From assembly GCA_001999425.1 (NCBI GenBank), contig MLHP01000023.1:20471-84470 (forward strand): 64,000 nucleotides of DNA, written 5' to 3'. Position 1 is the first letter of the stretch, and the number at the start of each line of letters is the position of its first letter. Position numbers and translations under genes: made by a program. This document shows positions 22,871-31,965 of this stretch, in pieces. The stretch is from Rodentibacter genomosp. 2. Its GTDB lineage: Bacteria; Pseudomonadota; Gammaproteobacteria; Enterobacterales; Pasteurellaceae. The notes under the pieces are model-generated. The model had not been told where the DNA came from, searched no databases, and worked only from the letters and a program-made list of their open reading frames with translations.

Positions 22871-22874
22871 AAGG

Positions 22875-22905
22875 AAAAGTGCGGTTAAATTTGACCGCAT
22901 TTTTA
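22875..22905 (+). terminator. Uptake-signal terminator after murQ
   Basis: AAAAGTGCGGTTAAATTTGACCGCATTTTT: facing uptake signals, the second lacking its terminal CT, followed by T5. Confidence 0.8.
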
Positions 22906-22994
22906 CTGATAGGATAAAATCTGTCCCGCTATTTATCATATTGATCTTTAAATAGCATAATCAATTCTATATAGGAACAAAATTGGAACATACT

Positions 22995-23378
22995 ATGAAA
23001 AAACTTTTTACTTTTATTGCCGTTGCCATCACTGCCATTTCTACCTTTGCTTCATCCAAAGACTCCATCAATCTTCGTGATGAAATGACCATTATGGCGC
23101 AACGTTTAAATTTTGCTAATCGTGCCGTCTCAGTTGAAGAATTTCAAAACAGCATGACAACATTTATTGATGCGGCAGAAAAATCCAAAGCGACCATGCC
23201 ACCAAAATGGAACGGCGATGCCTCACAATTTTCAGGCTATCAACAAGGTTTACAAAAAGTCATTGATATTGCAACACAAGCATCAGAATTAGCGAAACAG
23301 AATAAATTAAATGAAGCGAAAGAAAAGCTCAGCGAGCTACCGGAATTAAGAACAATGTATCATAAGTTGTATAAATAG
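22995..23378 (+). CDS. Cytochrome b562-family periplasmic protein
   Basis: A 127-residue protein with a signal peptide (MKKLFTFIAVAITAISTFAS). The mature part is a four-helix bundle like cytochrome b562. The early helix has INLRDEMTIMAQRLNFAN, where a Met would be one heme ligand. The C-terminal helix ends LRTMYHKLYK, closely matching b562's RNAYHQKYR with the His ligand. There is no CxxCH, so any heme is noncovalent. Central QFSGYQQGLQKVIDIATQA also fits. An in-frame TTG at 22983 is not needed. Haemoprotein function is inferred. Confidence 0.75.
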   Translation: MKKLFTFIAVAITAISTFASSKDSINLRDEMTIMAQRLNFANRAVSVEEFQNSMTTFIDAAEKSKATMPPKWNGDASQFSGYQQGLQKVIDIATQASELAKQNKLNEAKEKLSELPELRTMYHKLYK

Positions 23379-23438
23379 CTTTACGCTATTTTATGTAATA
23401 TTTTTGTCTAAAAATCCCCGCTTATCTCTCTTGAAATC

Positions 23439-23478
23439 AACCCTATAATGGTGTTAAATCTACACCTCTTATAGGGTT
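23439..23478. repeat. Long imperfect inverted repeat upstream of yafJ
   Basis: Outer arms AACCCTATAA and TTATAGGGTT are perfect complements, and inner arms GGTGT and ACACC pair as well, separated by small bulges and a seven-base loop. It ends 30 bases before the yafJ ATG. No U tract follows directly. It could be a leader hairpin of yafJ, a terminator for the b562-like gene or a protein-binding palindrome. Confidence 0.6.
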
Positions 23479-23508
23479 ATTCATTTAGTCATATTTTAGA
23501 AGGGTTTT

Positions 23509-24318
23509 ATGTGTCAATTACTTGGCATGAACTGTAACACACCAACAGATATCGTGTTTTCTTTTGAAGGTTTTCGCCGCCGTGCAGGTTTAACAGGATG
23601 TCATTCCGATGGTTTCGGTATCGCTTTTTTTGAAGGACGGGGAGTGCGAATTTTCCGAGATAACCGCCCTGCCTGCCATTCTCCTATCGCCGATTGTGTA
23701 AAGCAATATCAAATAAAATCTCTCAACGTGATTGCACACATTCGTAAAGCGACACAAGGCGAAGTGACTATTGAAAATACTCATCCTTTTATTCGCGAAA
23801 TTTGGGGTGAAAATTGGGTGTTTGCCCATAACGGTAATTTAAAAGATCTACCGGATATGTCCGAGAGTTTCTGCCAACCGATAGGTTCAACCGACTCTGA
23901 AGCCGCGTTTTGTTACATGGCTGAATATTTAAAAAATCGTTTTCGTAAAAAACCGACGGAGATACAAATTTTTGAGGCAATTCAAGATATTACTAAAAAA
24001 CTTGCAACACACGGCACATTCAATTTTATCCTTTCTAATGGAGAATGGATGATCGCCCACTGCGCAACTAATTTGCATTATCTCACGCGAAAAGCACCTT
24101 TCGGTAAAGCCTGTCGTATTGATGATGACGGTGTAATTGATTTTAACGATTATGCCAAAGCCGGTGATAAAGTCACCATTATTACCACCTTCCCCCTCAC
24201 AAAGGATGAATCTTGGACAAAAATGGAAAACGGCGGTTTCGTCTTTTTCAAAGAAGGGGATAAAGTGGCAGAGATTATCGGTGTAGCGAAAGAAGCGGTA
24301 GATGACGGTACACTATGA
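23509..24318 (+). CDS. yafJ: Class II glutamine amidotransferase domain protein, YafJ-like
   Basis: A 269-residue Ntn hydrolase. Cys2 (MCQLLGMNC) is the expected nucleophile after Met removal. HSDGFGIAFF, HIRKATQGEV, NTHPFIRE and FAHNGNL make up the glutamine amidotransferase pocket. There is no synthase domain, so it is a stand-alone amidase/hydrolase as in E. coli YafJ; the substrate is not known. RBS AGAAGGG precedes the ATG. Confidence 0.9.
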   Translation: MCQLLGMNCNTPTDIVFSFEGFRRRAGLTGCHSDGFGIAFFEGRGVRIFRDNRPACHSPIADCVKQYQIKSLNVIAHIRKATQGEVTIENTHPFIREIWGENWVFAHNGNLKDLPDMSESFCQPIGSTDSEAAFCYMAEYLKNRFRKKPTEIQIFEAIQDITKKLATHGTFNFILSNGEWMIAHCATNLHYLTRKAPFGKACRIDDDGVIDFNDYAKAGDKVTIITTFPLTKDESWTKMENGGFVFFKEGDKVAEIIGVAKEAVDDGTL

Positions 24319-24358
24319 TTCTATTGGATTTAGACCAATCGGTTTCATTCATCAAAAA

Positions 24359-24395
24359 ACAAAAGTGCGGTTAAAATTAACCGCACTTTTTTATT
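24359..24395. terminator. Inverted uptake-signal terminator between yafJ and gor
   Basis: AAAAGTGCGGTTAAAATTAACCGCACTTTTTT is a perfect palindromic pair with A and T runs on both sides, serving convergent yafJ and gor. Confidence 0.9.
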
Positions 24396-24408
24396 ATTCT
24401 CGCAAAAA

Positions 24409-25782
24409 TTAACGCATGGTAACAAATTCTTCCGAACCGGTCGGGTGAATCGCTACCGTATTATCAAAATCTGCTTTGGTTGCCCCCATTTTGATTGCGA
24501 CCGCAAAACCTTGAATCATTTCATCCACACCATAACCGATTCCGTGCAAGCCAACTATTTTTTCATCTTTGCCCACACACACTAATTTCATTCGACAAGG
24601 TTGGCGATGCTGAGTAACCGCGGTGTACATCGCAGTAAAGGAAGATTTATACACTTTTACATTTCCTTCGCCATATTGTTCAATGGCTTGCGGTTCGGTT
24701 AATCCAATCGTGCCAATCGGTGGATGGCTAAATACGACGGTCGGCACAAGATTATAATCTAAGTGTTCGTTAGGTTTGTTATTGAATAAACGCTCGGATA
24801 AACGGCGACCTGCCGCAACCGCGACCGGCGTTAATTCAATGCCGCCCTCAATGATATCGCCTACCGCATAAATGCCTTTCACATTGGTATTTTGATATTT
24901 ATCGACTTTAACGTAACCTCGTTCGTTGGTTTCCACACCGGCGTTCTCTAAACCGATTTTATCCGTTGCCGGTTCACGACCTGCCGCCCAAATGACACAA
25001 TCTACCGTTACGTTCCGTTCATGATCAAATTTTACTGTGAGAGAATCATCTGCATTTTTAATGATTTCCTGAACCGTTGTATGTTTATGCAACGCGATAC
25101 CATCCTGTTCCAATACCTCAAGTAAGGTTTCCACAATTAACGGATCTTGATTACGCATTGGTGCATGACGACGTACCACTAAGTGAGTTTCCGAGCCAAG
25201 GCTATTCAATACACCGGCAATCTCCACGGCAATATAGCCCGCGCCAATAATTGCCACGCGTTTCGGTAATGCCTTTAATGCAAAGAAACCATCCGAATCA
25301 ATACCATATTCTTGCCCTTTTACCGAATGAGGACGGAACGGTCTTCCCCCTGTTGCAATTAAGATATGATCCGCTGTTACGTGCTCGGTTGAACCATCTG
25401 CAAAGGTTACCTCAATGGTATGCGCATCAACAAACTTACCGAATCCGTTAATCACATCAACATTATTTTTAGCTAACACGTTATTGTAAGAAGTGTGAAT
25501 ACGACCGATATAGGCTTGGCGGCTTTCAATAAGTTTCTCTAAATCAAATTTTTTCACATTCACATCAAAACCATAATCCGTTGCATAATGGTTAATGGCT
25601 TCTGCGATCTGTGCGCCATAAAACATCACTTTCTTCGGCACGCAACCTACATTGACACAGGTTCCGCCTAAATATTTTGCTTCAATAATCGCACATTTTT
25701 TACCATAGCTCGCCGCACGATTAATTGAAGCAATACCGCCACTGCCACCACCAATAGCAATATAGTCATAATGTTTAGTCAT
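24409..25782 (-). CDS. gor: Glutathione reductase
   Basis: A 457-residue flavoprotein disulfide reductase using NADPH. FAD motif [13 protein letters not shown], redox disulfide [18 protein letters not shown]-binding [13 protein letters not shown] and C-terminal HPTGSEE (the His-Glu pair of the partner subunit). Arg residues after the NAD(P) motif ([11 protein letters not shown]) fit NADPH preference. A single gene, convergent with yafJ. Confidence 0.96.
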   Translation of the reverse strand: MTKHYDYIAIGGGSGGIASINRAASYGKKCAIIEAKYLGGTCVNVGCVPKKVMFYGAQIAEAINHYATDYGFDVNVKKFDLEKLIESRQAYIGRIHTSYNNVLAKNNVDVINGFGKFVDAHTIEVTFADGSTEHVTADHILIATGGRPFRPHSVKGQEYGIDSDGFFALKALPKRVAIIGAGYIAVEIAGVLNSLGSETHLVVRRHAPMRNQDPLIVETLLEVLEQDGIALHKHTTVQEIIKNADDSLTVKFDHERNVTVDCVIWAAGREPATDKIGLENAGVETNERGYVKVDKYQNTNVKGIYAVGDIIEGGIELTPVAVAAGRRLSERLFNNKPNEHLDYNLVPTVVFSHPPIGTIGLTEPQAIEQYGEGNVKVYKSSFTAMYTAVTQHRQPCRMKLVCVGKDEKIVGLHGIGYGVDEMIQGFAVAIKMGATKADFDNTVAIHPTGSEEFVTMR

Positions 25783-25874
25783 CGTTTTATCCTTTTTCCG
25801 AATACAAAAATTTTCTACATTCTGCCTAAATTACGTCAATAAAGCCACAAATTAGTATGATTGAAAATGCCTAT

Positions 25875-25892
25875 ATCGCACCTAAGTGCGAT
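25875..25892. repeat. Hairpin, degenerate uptake-signal pair
   Basis: ATCGCAC-CTAA-GTGCGAT is a perfect seven-base stem followed by CATTTTTG. It looks like a decayed inverted uptake-signal pair (CCGCAC to TCGCAC with compensation). It lies in the 305-base divergent gor-yhhQ gap, which otherwise holds only the candidate riboswitch. Confidence 0.6.
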
Positions 25893-26040
25893 CATTTTTG
25901 AAATACCCGGAATAATAAAAAAGCACAAAATAAATTTGAGTCCCACTTATCAAATAAACAGATTGATAAATTGGTTATCTCCTTTCTATCTTTACTTGCA
26001 ATTCCGCTAAATCTGAGTAAGATTCAAACCCTTATTTTCA

Positions 26041-26082
26041 CTCGGGTTCCCTCACCCCGAATTTCTATTGAATTAAAAAGGT
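26041..26082 (+). promoter_or_regulatory. Candidate preQ1-I riboswitch upstream of yhhQ
   Basis: Stem UCGGG (26042-26046) pairs with CCCGA (26056-26060) around a nine-base, pyrimidine-rich loop UUCCCUCAC. A tail ending AAUUAAAAAGG then contains the ribosome site. CCU in the loop can pair with AGG of the ribosome site, giving the small H-type pseudoknot characteristic of preQ1-I aptamers that block translation. The downstream gene transports queuosine precursors, as in known preQ1-I contexts. The linker is longer than in B. subtilis or Thermoanaerobacter examples. Confidence 0.5.
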
Positions 26083-26087
26083 AAAAC

Positions 26088-26804
26088 ATGAAAATCCAAC
26101 ATTCTATTTTTAATGCGCAACAAAAGCGCAATGCCCTTATTTGGCTAAGCTTTTTTCATATTCTAATCATTGCGGCGAGCAATTATTTAGTGCAAATCCC
26201 CTTTGAAATCACCCTAAAATCGACCGCACTTGGTGCTGTCGAAGACTTCTCTTTTCACAGCACTTGGGGCACTCTCACCTTTCCCTTTATTTTTCTCGCT
26301 ACGGATCTAACCGTACGCATATTCGGTGCCAAAGAAGCCCGTTGGATTATTTTTATCGTGATGATTCCGGCATTAATCGTGAGTTATGTCATCTCCGTTT
26401 TATTTTCCGATTCTCAATTTCAGGGTATAGATGCCTTAAGAAACTTCGATATATTCGTCTTCCGCATCGCACTTGCCAGTTTTTTGGCTTATGTGGTGGG
26501 GCAATTATTGGATGTTTCGGTATTCAATCGATTACGACAACTGAAAACATGGTGGATCGCGCCAAGCAGTTCTATGTTATTCGGTTCACTCGCTGATACT
26601 TTCGTGTTTTTCGGCGTGGCATTTTATCAAAGCTCGGACACTTTCATGGCGGAACATTGGATACAGCTTGGGTTTGTAGATTATCTATTCAAACTATTTA
26701 TTGGTATTCTGCTATTTGTACCGGCTTATGGCGTAGTTTTAAGTTTCATTTTACGTAAACTCCAAGCCCTGAGCGGTCAAAACAAGGCATCTTATTCAAA
26801 TTAA
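26088..26804 (+). CDS. yhhQ: Queuosine precursor transporter, YhhQ/VUT family
   Basis: A 238-residue inner-membrane protein with about six hydrophobic segments. It carries family hallmarks FHSTWGTLTFPFIFLATDLT and the Asp/Arg pair in the first half, and the SSMLFGSLADTFVFFGVAF and YLFKLFIGILLFVPAYGVV segments near the end. E. coli YhhQ takes up 7-cyano-7-deazaguanine and preQ1-type precursors for tRNA modification. RBS AAAAAGG lies in the candidate riboswitch. Confidence 0.93.
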   Translation: MKIQHSIFNAQQKRNALIWLSFFHILIIAASNYLVQIPFEITLKSTALGAVEDFSFHSTWGTLTFPFIFLATDLTVRIFGAKEARWIIFIVMIPALIVSYVISVLFSDSQFQGIDALRNFDIFVFRIALASFLAYVVGQLLDVSVFNRLRQLKTWWIAPSSSMLFGSLADTFVFFGVAFYQSSDTFMAEHWIQLGFVDYLFKLFIGILLFVPAYGVVLSFILRKLQALSGQNKASYSN

Positions 26805-26848
26805 AATGTCAGTTTTGTGTAACAACTACATCATATCGAAAATCAAAC

Positions 26849-26877
26849 AAAGTGCGGTCAAATTTAACCGCACTTTT
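26849..26877. terminator. Inverted uptake-signal terminator between yhhQ and rdgC
   Basis: AAAGTGCGGTCAAATTTAACCGCACTTTT forms a near-perfect stem between the convergent genes. Confidence 0.85.
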
Positions 26878-26880
26878 CCG

Positions 26881-27789
26881 TTATAATCTCGTTTTCTCAC
26901 CGCCAAACTCTTCCAATAAATTTTCAGTCAATTTGGCGATAATACCTGTCATTAACACAAAATCCGCATCAAATCGCTGGGCGAAATCTTCTTTTAAAAT
27001 ATCCTCATTTTTCTCGCGAACGTTATCGGCAAATTTCAAGCGTTTGATGGTGCAATCCTCATTAAACACAAAAGTGAGGGTGTCTTCCCATTCCAAGGCT
27101 AATTTGCTGACCACTTTTTTTCCCTCTTGTAATAGAGCAAGGATTTCCTCATTTTCAAGGGGCTGTTTTTTACAACGAATCACGCTGTCTTCTTGGCTAC
27201 CGCGTAACTCGGCTTCTTCAAGGGCGAGGAGCCAATGCGGCAGGCTGTCTTGCGTGATCCAATCGGTCAGAATCGTGCTGGGTTCCTGTGCAAAAGCCAG
27301 CGGAACAACAGGCAAAGAACCCAGGGATTTTCGCAATAATGCCAATGCATCTTCCGCACGTTTACTTGATGCCGCATCCACATGAATAAGTTGATTTTCC
27401 GTATCAATCCACAACGCCGTATGCTGATTTTTACTGAACGCCCGTGGCAACAGGTTCATCACCACATCATCTTTTAAGGTTTGTTTTTCTACTTTTTTCA
27501 GTTTGCGGTTTTCTTTTTGTTCCACACTTTCAATACGCTCATCTAACTCACGTTTTACCACATTCGCCGGTAAGATTTTTTCTTCCTTTTTTGCTACCAA
27601 TAAAATCTGTTTAGCTGAGAAAAAATATAATAAATCCGATCCTCGCAACGGATGTCCCCAACCGAACTTACTTTGGTCTTGTGCACCGCAAGGATGAAAT
27701 TGGCAAGATTCAAGCTGTGTTTGTAATTGTTCGAGATCCCATTCTAAGGGCTTTGTGATTCTATATGTCATTAAATTTTTAAACCACAT
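26881..27789 (-). CDS. rdgC: Recombination-associated protein RdgC
   Basis: A 302-residue RdgC, a ring-shaped nucleoid DNA-binding protein that modulates RecA. The start MWFKNLMTYRIT, the GWGHPLRGSDLLYF segment, ILPANVVKREL and the central KQTLKDDVVMNLLPRAFSKN are all typical. RBS GGAAG precedes the ATG. It is divergent from proC. Confidence 0.96.
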   Translation of the reverse strand: MWFKNLMTYRITKPLEWDLEQLQTQLESCQFHPCGAQDQSKFGWGHPLRGSDLLYFFSAKQILLVAKKEEKILPANVVKRELDERIESVEQKENRKLKKVEKQTLKDDVVMNLLPRAFSKNQHTALWIDTENQLIHVDAASSKRAEDALALLRKSLGSLPVVPLAFAQEPSTILTDWITQDSLPHWLLALEEAELRGSQEDSVIRCKKQPLENEEILALLQEGKKVVSKLALEWEDTLTFVFNEDCTIKRLKFADNVREKNEDILKEDFAQRFDADFVLMTGIIAKLTENLLEEFGGEKTRL

Positions 27790-27853
27790 CGTACACTTCC
27801 TTCATAATCAGGTAAAATAGGCGTCATTGTAGCCCATAAACTGACAGGAAAAA

Positions 27854-28672
27854 ATGATGCAGCAAAAATTAATCGCCTTTATCGGTGGTGGTAATATGGC
27901 ACAGGCCATTGTGTTGGGGTTATTAAAACAAGGGTACCCGGCAGCACAAATTATTGTGAATGATCCTAATCGGGAAAAACGAGAAAACTTTGCCAAACTA
28001 GGCGTGCAAACGGCAGAAAATAATGAGGAAAGCGCTATTCGTGCCGATATTGTCTTACTTGCCGTCAAACCGCAAATTATGGCGGAGGTTTGTCAATCAC
28101 TAAGTGCGGTTGATTTCTCCGATAAATTATTAATTTCTATTGCCGCAGGTATTTCCACAACCCGCTTGCAATCCCTGATTCCTAGTGCAAAATCCATTGT
28201 GCGGGTAATGCCAAACACTCCGGCATTAGTGAGTGAAGGAATGGCGGGGCTGTTTGCCTCAAAAAATACGGCTGAAATCGACCGCGCTTTGGCGGAAAAA
28301 TTATTGGCCGCAGTGGGGAAAACCGTTTGGATTGAAAACGAAAACCAAATGCACGCCGTAACCGCCGCCTCCGGCAGTAGTCCCGCCTATTTCTTTTTAA
28401 TGTTAGAAGCAATGCAACAGGCATTGATAGAAATGAACATAGAGGCAAACACCGCCCGCCAACTAGTGCAGCAATCTATGCTTGGCGCAGCAAAAATGGT
28501 GGTGGAAAACCCACAAATTACGCTTGCCACGTTAAGAGAAAATGTCACATCAAAAGGCGGAACCACCGCTGCTGCGTTGGAAGTATTCAATACGCGGCAA
28601 TTTAATCAAACTGTGACGGAAGCAATGTTTGCCTGTGTTGCACGCTCACAAGAAATGGAAACCTTATTCTAA
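27854..28672 (+). CDS. proC: Pyrroline-5-carboxylate reductase
   Basis: A 272-residue enzyme for the last step of proline synthesis, NAD(P)H dependent. Rossmann motif [34 protein letters not shown] and [14 protein letters not shown] are the family signature. The stop overlaps the next ATG by one base, so it is coupled to the MFS gene. Confidence 0.97.
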   Translation: MMQQKLIAFIGGGNMAQAIVLGLLKQGYPAAQIIVNDPNREKRENFAKLGVQTAENNEESAIRADIVLLAVKPQIMAEVCQSLSAVDFSDKLLISIAAGISTTRLQSLIPSAKSIVRVMPNTPALVSEGMAGLFASKNTAEIDRALAEKLLAAVGKTVWIENENQMHAVTAASGSSPAYFFLMLEAMQQALIEMNIEANTARQLVQQSMLGAAKMVVENPQITLATLRENVTSKGGTTAAALEVFNTRQFNQTVTEAMFACVARSQEMETLF

Positions 28673-29835
28673 TGCAAATTCGTCCCTTTTACTGGCTCTC
28701 CCTGAGCTTTCTTGGCTACTACTGCGCTTATGGCGTCTTTTTGCCGTTCTTTCCCGCTTGGTTGAAATCACAACAATACGGCGAAGAAATGATCGGGCTT
28801 GTTATCGGTAGTGCCTATATTTTCCGTTTTATTGGCGGATTATTTTTTTCCTCATTAATCAAAAAAGCCGATCACATCATCAATTCCCTGCGATTATTGG
28901 CGTTATGTTCCGCCCTGATTATGGCGACCATGAGTTTAGTTGCCGATAATTTTTGGTTGCTGTTTTTTGCAATTGGACTTTTTGCTATGGTCAATTCTGC
29001 CGGTATGCCCATTGGCGATTCGCTGGCTTCCACATGGCAACGCCAAATCGGCTTGGATTATGGCAAAGTGAGATTGATTGGTTCTATCGCCTTTATTTTA
29101 GGCGTCGTGGTATTTGGCGGAATGATTGGTTGGTTGGGCGAACAAAATATCGTCTGGATTTTAACCGCACTTTTATTATTTTATGCCTTAATTCAATTAT
29201 TCACCCCAAGCATTCCCCCGAAAGATGAACCTTTAGAAGAAGGTGTATCAAGCCAAATCAGTTTTTTAGCGTTATTAAAAAAACCAACTACATTACGCGT
29301 TATGCTTGCCGTGGGGCTAATCCAAGGCTCTCACGCAGCTTATTATGTTTACAGCACGATCTATTGGACAAATATCGGTCTTTTAGTGCCCCAAACCAGT
29401 TTACTTTGGGGCGTTGGTGTATTAGCTGAAATTTTATTATTCTTCTTTTCACGCCGTTTATTCCAAAGTTGGTCGGTGAGCAGAGTTTTCTTTTTGTCTG
29501 GATTCGTGGCAACTTTACGTTGGGCCGGTTTGGCTTACGCAAACACCTTCTGGCAAATTTTACCGCTCCAACTGGCACATAGCCTCACCTATGCCGCTTG
29601 CCATTATGCAATTGTACGCTACATCACCACGCAACCACAAAACCATATTGCAAAATTGCAAGGGCTGTATAACGGCTTATCAAATGGCGCGCTTATCGCC
29701 CTTTTCACCGCAATTTCAGGTCTCATTTACCCGATTTCACCAACAATAACGTTCTTACTGATGGGTGCTATTGCCGCGACATCATTTTTCATCATTCCAC
29801 GCAAATTGGATGCATTTTTGGTGAAGGCAAATTAA
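28672..29835 (+). CDS. MFS transporter, HcaT/3-phenylpropionate permease-like
   Basis: A 387-residue protein with about twelve membrane segments. N-terminal [46 protein letters not shown] and [13 protein letters not shown] match the MFS_1-like HcaT family. Despite the family name the real substrate is unknown. It sits between proC and xerD as in H. influenzae, with TAATG coupling to proC. Confidence 0.85.
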   Translation: MQIRPFYWLSLSFLGYYCAYGVFLPFFPAWLKSQQYGEEMIGLVIGSAYIFRFIGGLFFSSLIKKADHIINSLRLLALCSALIMATMSLVADNFWLLFFAIGLFAMVNSAGMPIGDSLASTWQRQIGLDYGKVRLIGSIAFILGVVVFGGMIGWLGEQNIVWILTALLLFYALIQLFTPSIPPKDEPLEEGVSSQISFLALLKKPTTLRVMLAVGLIQGSHAAYYVYSTIYWTNIGLLVPQTSLLWGVGVLAEILLFFFSRRLFQSWSVSRVFFLSGFVATLRWAGLAYANTFWQILPLQLAHSLTYAACHYAIVRYITTQPQNHIAKLQGLYNGLSNGALIALFTAISGLIYPISPTITFLLMGAIAATSFFIIPRKLDAFLVKAN

Positions 29836-29854
29836 TCATAGAGAGGATGACATA

Positions 29855-30748
29855 ATGAAAAACACAGCATTAGTTGATTTATTCCTCAATGAATATTGGA
29901 TTGAAAAAGGGCTTTCTGAAAATACCGTGCAATCTTATCGACTGGATCTGACCGCACTTTGCGATTGGTTAGATAAAAACAATCTTTCTTTGGAAACCTT
30001 AGATGCAGTGGATTTACAGCATTTCCTAGGGGAACGGGTCGAACAAGGCTATAAAGCGACCAGTACTGCACGGCTATTAAGTGCCATGCGGAAATTATTC
30101 CAGTATTTATACCGTGAAAAATATCGTACGGATGATCCGAGCGCAATATTAAGCTCGCCCAAATTACCAAGCCGTCTGCCAAAATATTTAAGCGAACAAC
30201 AGGTTACCGATTTACTGAATACGCCGAATGTGGAAATCCCTTTAGAATTGCGTGATAAAGCGATGTTGGAATTGCTTTATGCCACAGGTTTGCGTGTCAC
30301 GGAATTGGTTTCGCTCACTATTGAAAATATGAGCGTACAACAAGGGGTTGTGCGGGTCATCGGCAAAGGAAACAAGGAACGTATTGTCCCAATGGGGGAA
30401 GAAGCTGTATATTGGGTTCGCCAATTTATGCTTTATGCTCGCCCCATTTTATTAGACGGACAAAGTTCCGACATTGTCTTCCCGAGCCAACGAGCGCAAC
30501 AAATGACCCGCCAAACTTTCTGGCATCGTATTAAACATTATGCCGTGCTTGCCGATATTGATAGTAATGCACTCTCGCCGCATGTGCTTCGCCACGCCTT
30601 CGCTACTCATTTAGTGAACCACGGAGCAGATTTACGGGTGGTACAAATGCTACTCGGACATAGTGATTTATCCACCACGCAAATTTATACCCACGTTGCA
30701 AAAGAACGATTGAAACGCTTGCATGAAAGGTTTCATCCGAGAGGTTAA
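29855..30748 (+). CDS. xerD: Tyrosine recombinase XerD
   Basis: A 297-residue recombinase for chromosome dimer resolution at dif with XerC. The core-binding domain is residues about 1-100. Catalytic residues are visible: Arg in ATGLRVTELVSL, His-x-x-Arg in SPHVLRHAFATHL, His in LLGHSDLSTT and Tyr in QIYTHVAKERL. No dif site is recognised in this window. Confidence 0.96.
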   Translation: MKNTALVDLFLNEYWIEKGLSENTVQSYRLDLTALCDWLDKNNLSLETLDAVDLQHFLGERVEQGYKATSTARLLSAMRKLFQYLYREKYRTDDPSAILSSPKLPSRLPKYLSEQQVTDLLNTPNVEIPLELRDKAMLELLYATGLRVTELVSLTIENMSVQQGVVRVIGKGNKERIVPMGEEAVYWVRQFMLYARPILLDGQSSDIVFPSQRAQQMTRQTFWHRIKHYAVLADIDSNALSPHVLRHAFATHLVNHGADLRVVQMLLGHSDLSTTQIYTHVAKERLKRLHERFHPRG

Positions 30749-30779
30749 AAAAGTGCGGTTAAAAATCACCGCACTTTTG
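30747..30779 (+). terminator. Uptake-signal terminator after xerD
   Basis: AAAAAAGTGCGGTTAAAAATCACCGCACTTTTGC overlaps the xerD stop and forms a stem with T4. Confidence 0.85.
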
Positions 30780-30820
30780 CTACATAATACCCCAACATCA
30801 CTATGGGACGTCTCACAAAA

Positions 30821-31951
30821 CTACTTCAATGCCAGCACCCTCGCCACATTTTGTGCGGCAGAAATTAAGTTTTGTTCGCCTTGTTTGAGAATATCCTCTA
30901 ACGTCCCTAATTGACGGATAATCGGGAACACCGCATCAATGCCATGAGCAAACACCACGTCATAGTCTTCACGCAGACAGCCAACAATAGCAATAACAGG
31001 TTTGTTAAATTGTTTTGCCGTGCGTGCGACACCAATTGGGGTTTTGCCCATAATACTTTGTGCATCCATTCGCCCTTCACCGGTAATCACATAATCCGCA
31101 TCTTGCACATAGTGAGCGAGATTGAGTGTGTCTAATACAATTTGGACACCTGCTTTGAGTTGTGCATTTGGCAATAACAGCAAACCGCCACCCATTCCGC
31201 CTGCCGCCCCTGCACCTGCCTGTTCAGCAATATCCTTACCGCAATCCCGTTTAGCAATCTCTGCAAAGTGCGCTAATGCACGATCAAGTTGTTGCACCAT
31301 CTCCGGTGTTGCCCCTTTTTGTGGACCAAAAATCGCCGAAGCACCACGTTCACCGCAAAGAGGGTTATTCACATCACAGGCCACCTCAATATGCACATTT
31401 TGCAAACGTGGATCTAACTCTTTCGCATCAATTCTGGCGAGGTTGATGAGTTGTGCACCACCAAATTCAATTTGTTTGCCTTGCGCATCTAAACACTGCA
31501 TACCTAAGGCTTGTAACATTCCCACACCGCCATCGTTGGTGGCACTGCCGCCAATACCAAAAATGAATTTTTCCACACCGAGATCAAGGGCATATTTAAT
31601 CAATTCTCCGGTACCATAGCTGGTGGTGATTAATGGGTTACGTTTTTCCGGTGGCACTAAATGCAACCCGGAAGCTGCCGCCATTTCGATAATTGCGGTT
31701 TTACCATCACCGGATAACCCAAAGAAACTTTCGATTTTTTCCCCCAAGGGTGCGGTAACTTCACATTCCACGATTTTACCTTGGGTCGCATCCACTAAGG
31801 ATTGAACTGTCCCTTCGCCGCCATCCGCCATAGGTAATTTCACATATTCCGCATCAGGAAAAACACGTTTAAAGCCTGTTTCAATGGCAGTTGCCACTTC
31901 AAGTGCGGTTAAACTTTCTTTAAAAGAATCAGGGGCTATCACAATCTTCAT
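30821..31951 (-). CDS. Glycerate kinase (GlxK/GarK family)
   Basis: A 376-residue glycerate 2-kinase. Start MKIVIAPDSFKESLTALEVA, PMADGGEGTVQSL, FGIGGSATNDGGVGML and ITGEGRMDAQSIMGKTP are family signatures. It phosphorylates glycerate to enter glycolysis. It lies 14 bases after gntP on the same strand, with the CdaR regulator further upstream, so the locus is a glycerate/sugar-diacid uptake and use unit. Confidence 0.93.
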   Translation of the reverse strand: MKIVIAPDSFKESLTALEVATAIETGFKRVFPDAEYVKLPMADGGEGTVQSLVDATQGKIVECEVTAPLGEKIESFFGLSGDGKTAIIEMAAASGLHLVPPEKRNPLITTSYGTGELIKYALDLGVEKFIFGIGGSATNDGGVGMLQALGMQCLDAQGKQIEFGGAQLINLARIDAKELDPRLQNVHIEVACDVNNPLCGERGASAIFGPQKGATPEMVQQLDRALAHFAEIAKRDCGKDIAEQAGAGAAGGMGGGLLLLPNAQLKAGVQIVLDTLNLAHYVQDADYVITGEGRMDAQSIMGKTPIGVARTAKQFNKPVIAIVGCLREDYDVVFAHGIDAVFPIIRQLGTLEDILKQGEQNLISAAQNVARVLALK

Positions 31952-31965
31952 TTTGTACTCCTTGA

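Noticed and set aside
26852..27385. A 177-residue open frame opposite rdgC
   Set aside because: Antisense shadow of a clear RdgC gene, beginning in its terminator.
31122..31805. Open frames opposite the glycerate kinase gene
   Set aside because: They are Pro/Ser/Ala-rich antisense shadows of a well-supported gene and have no ribosome sites.
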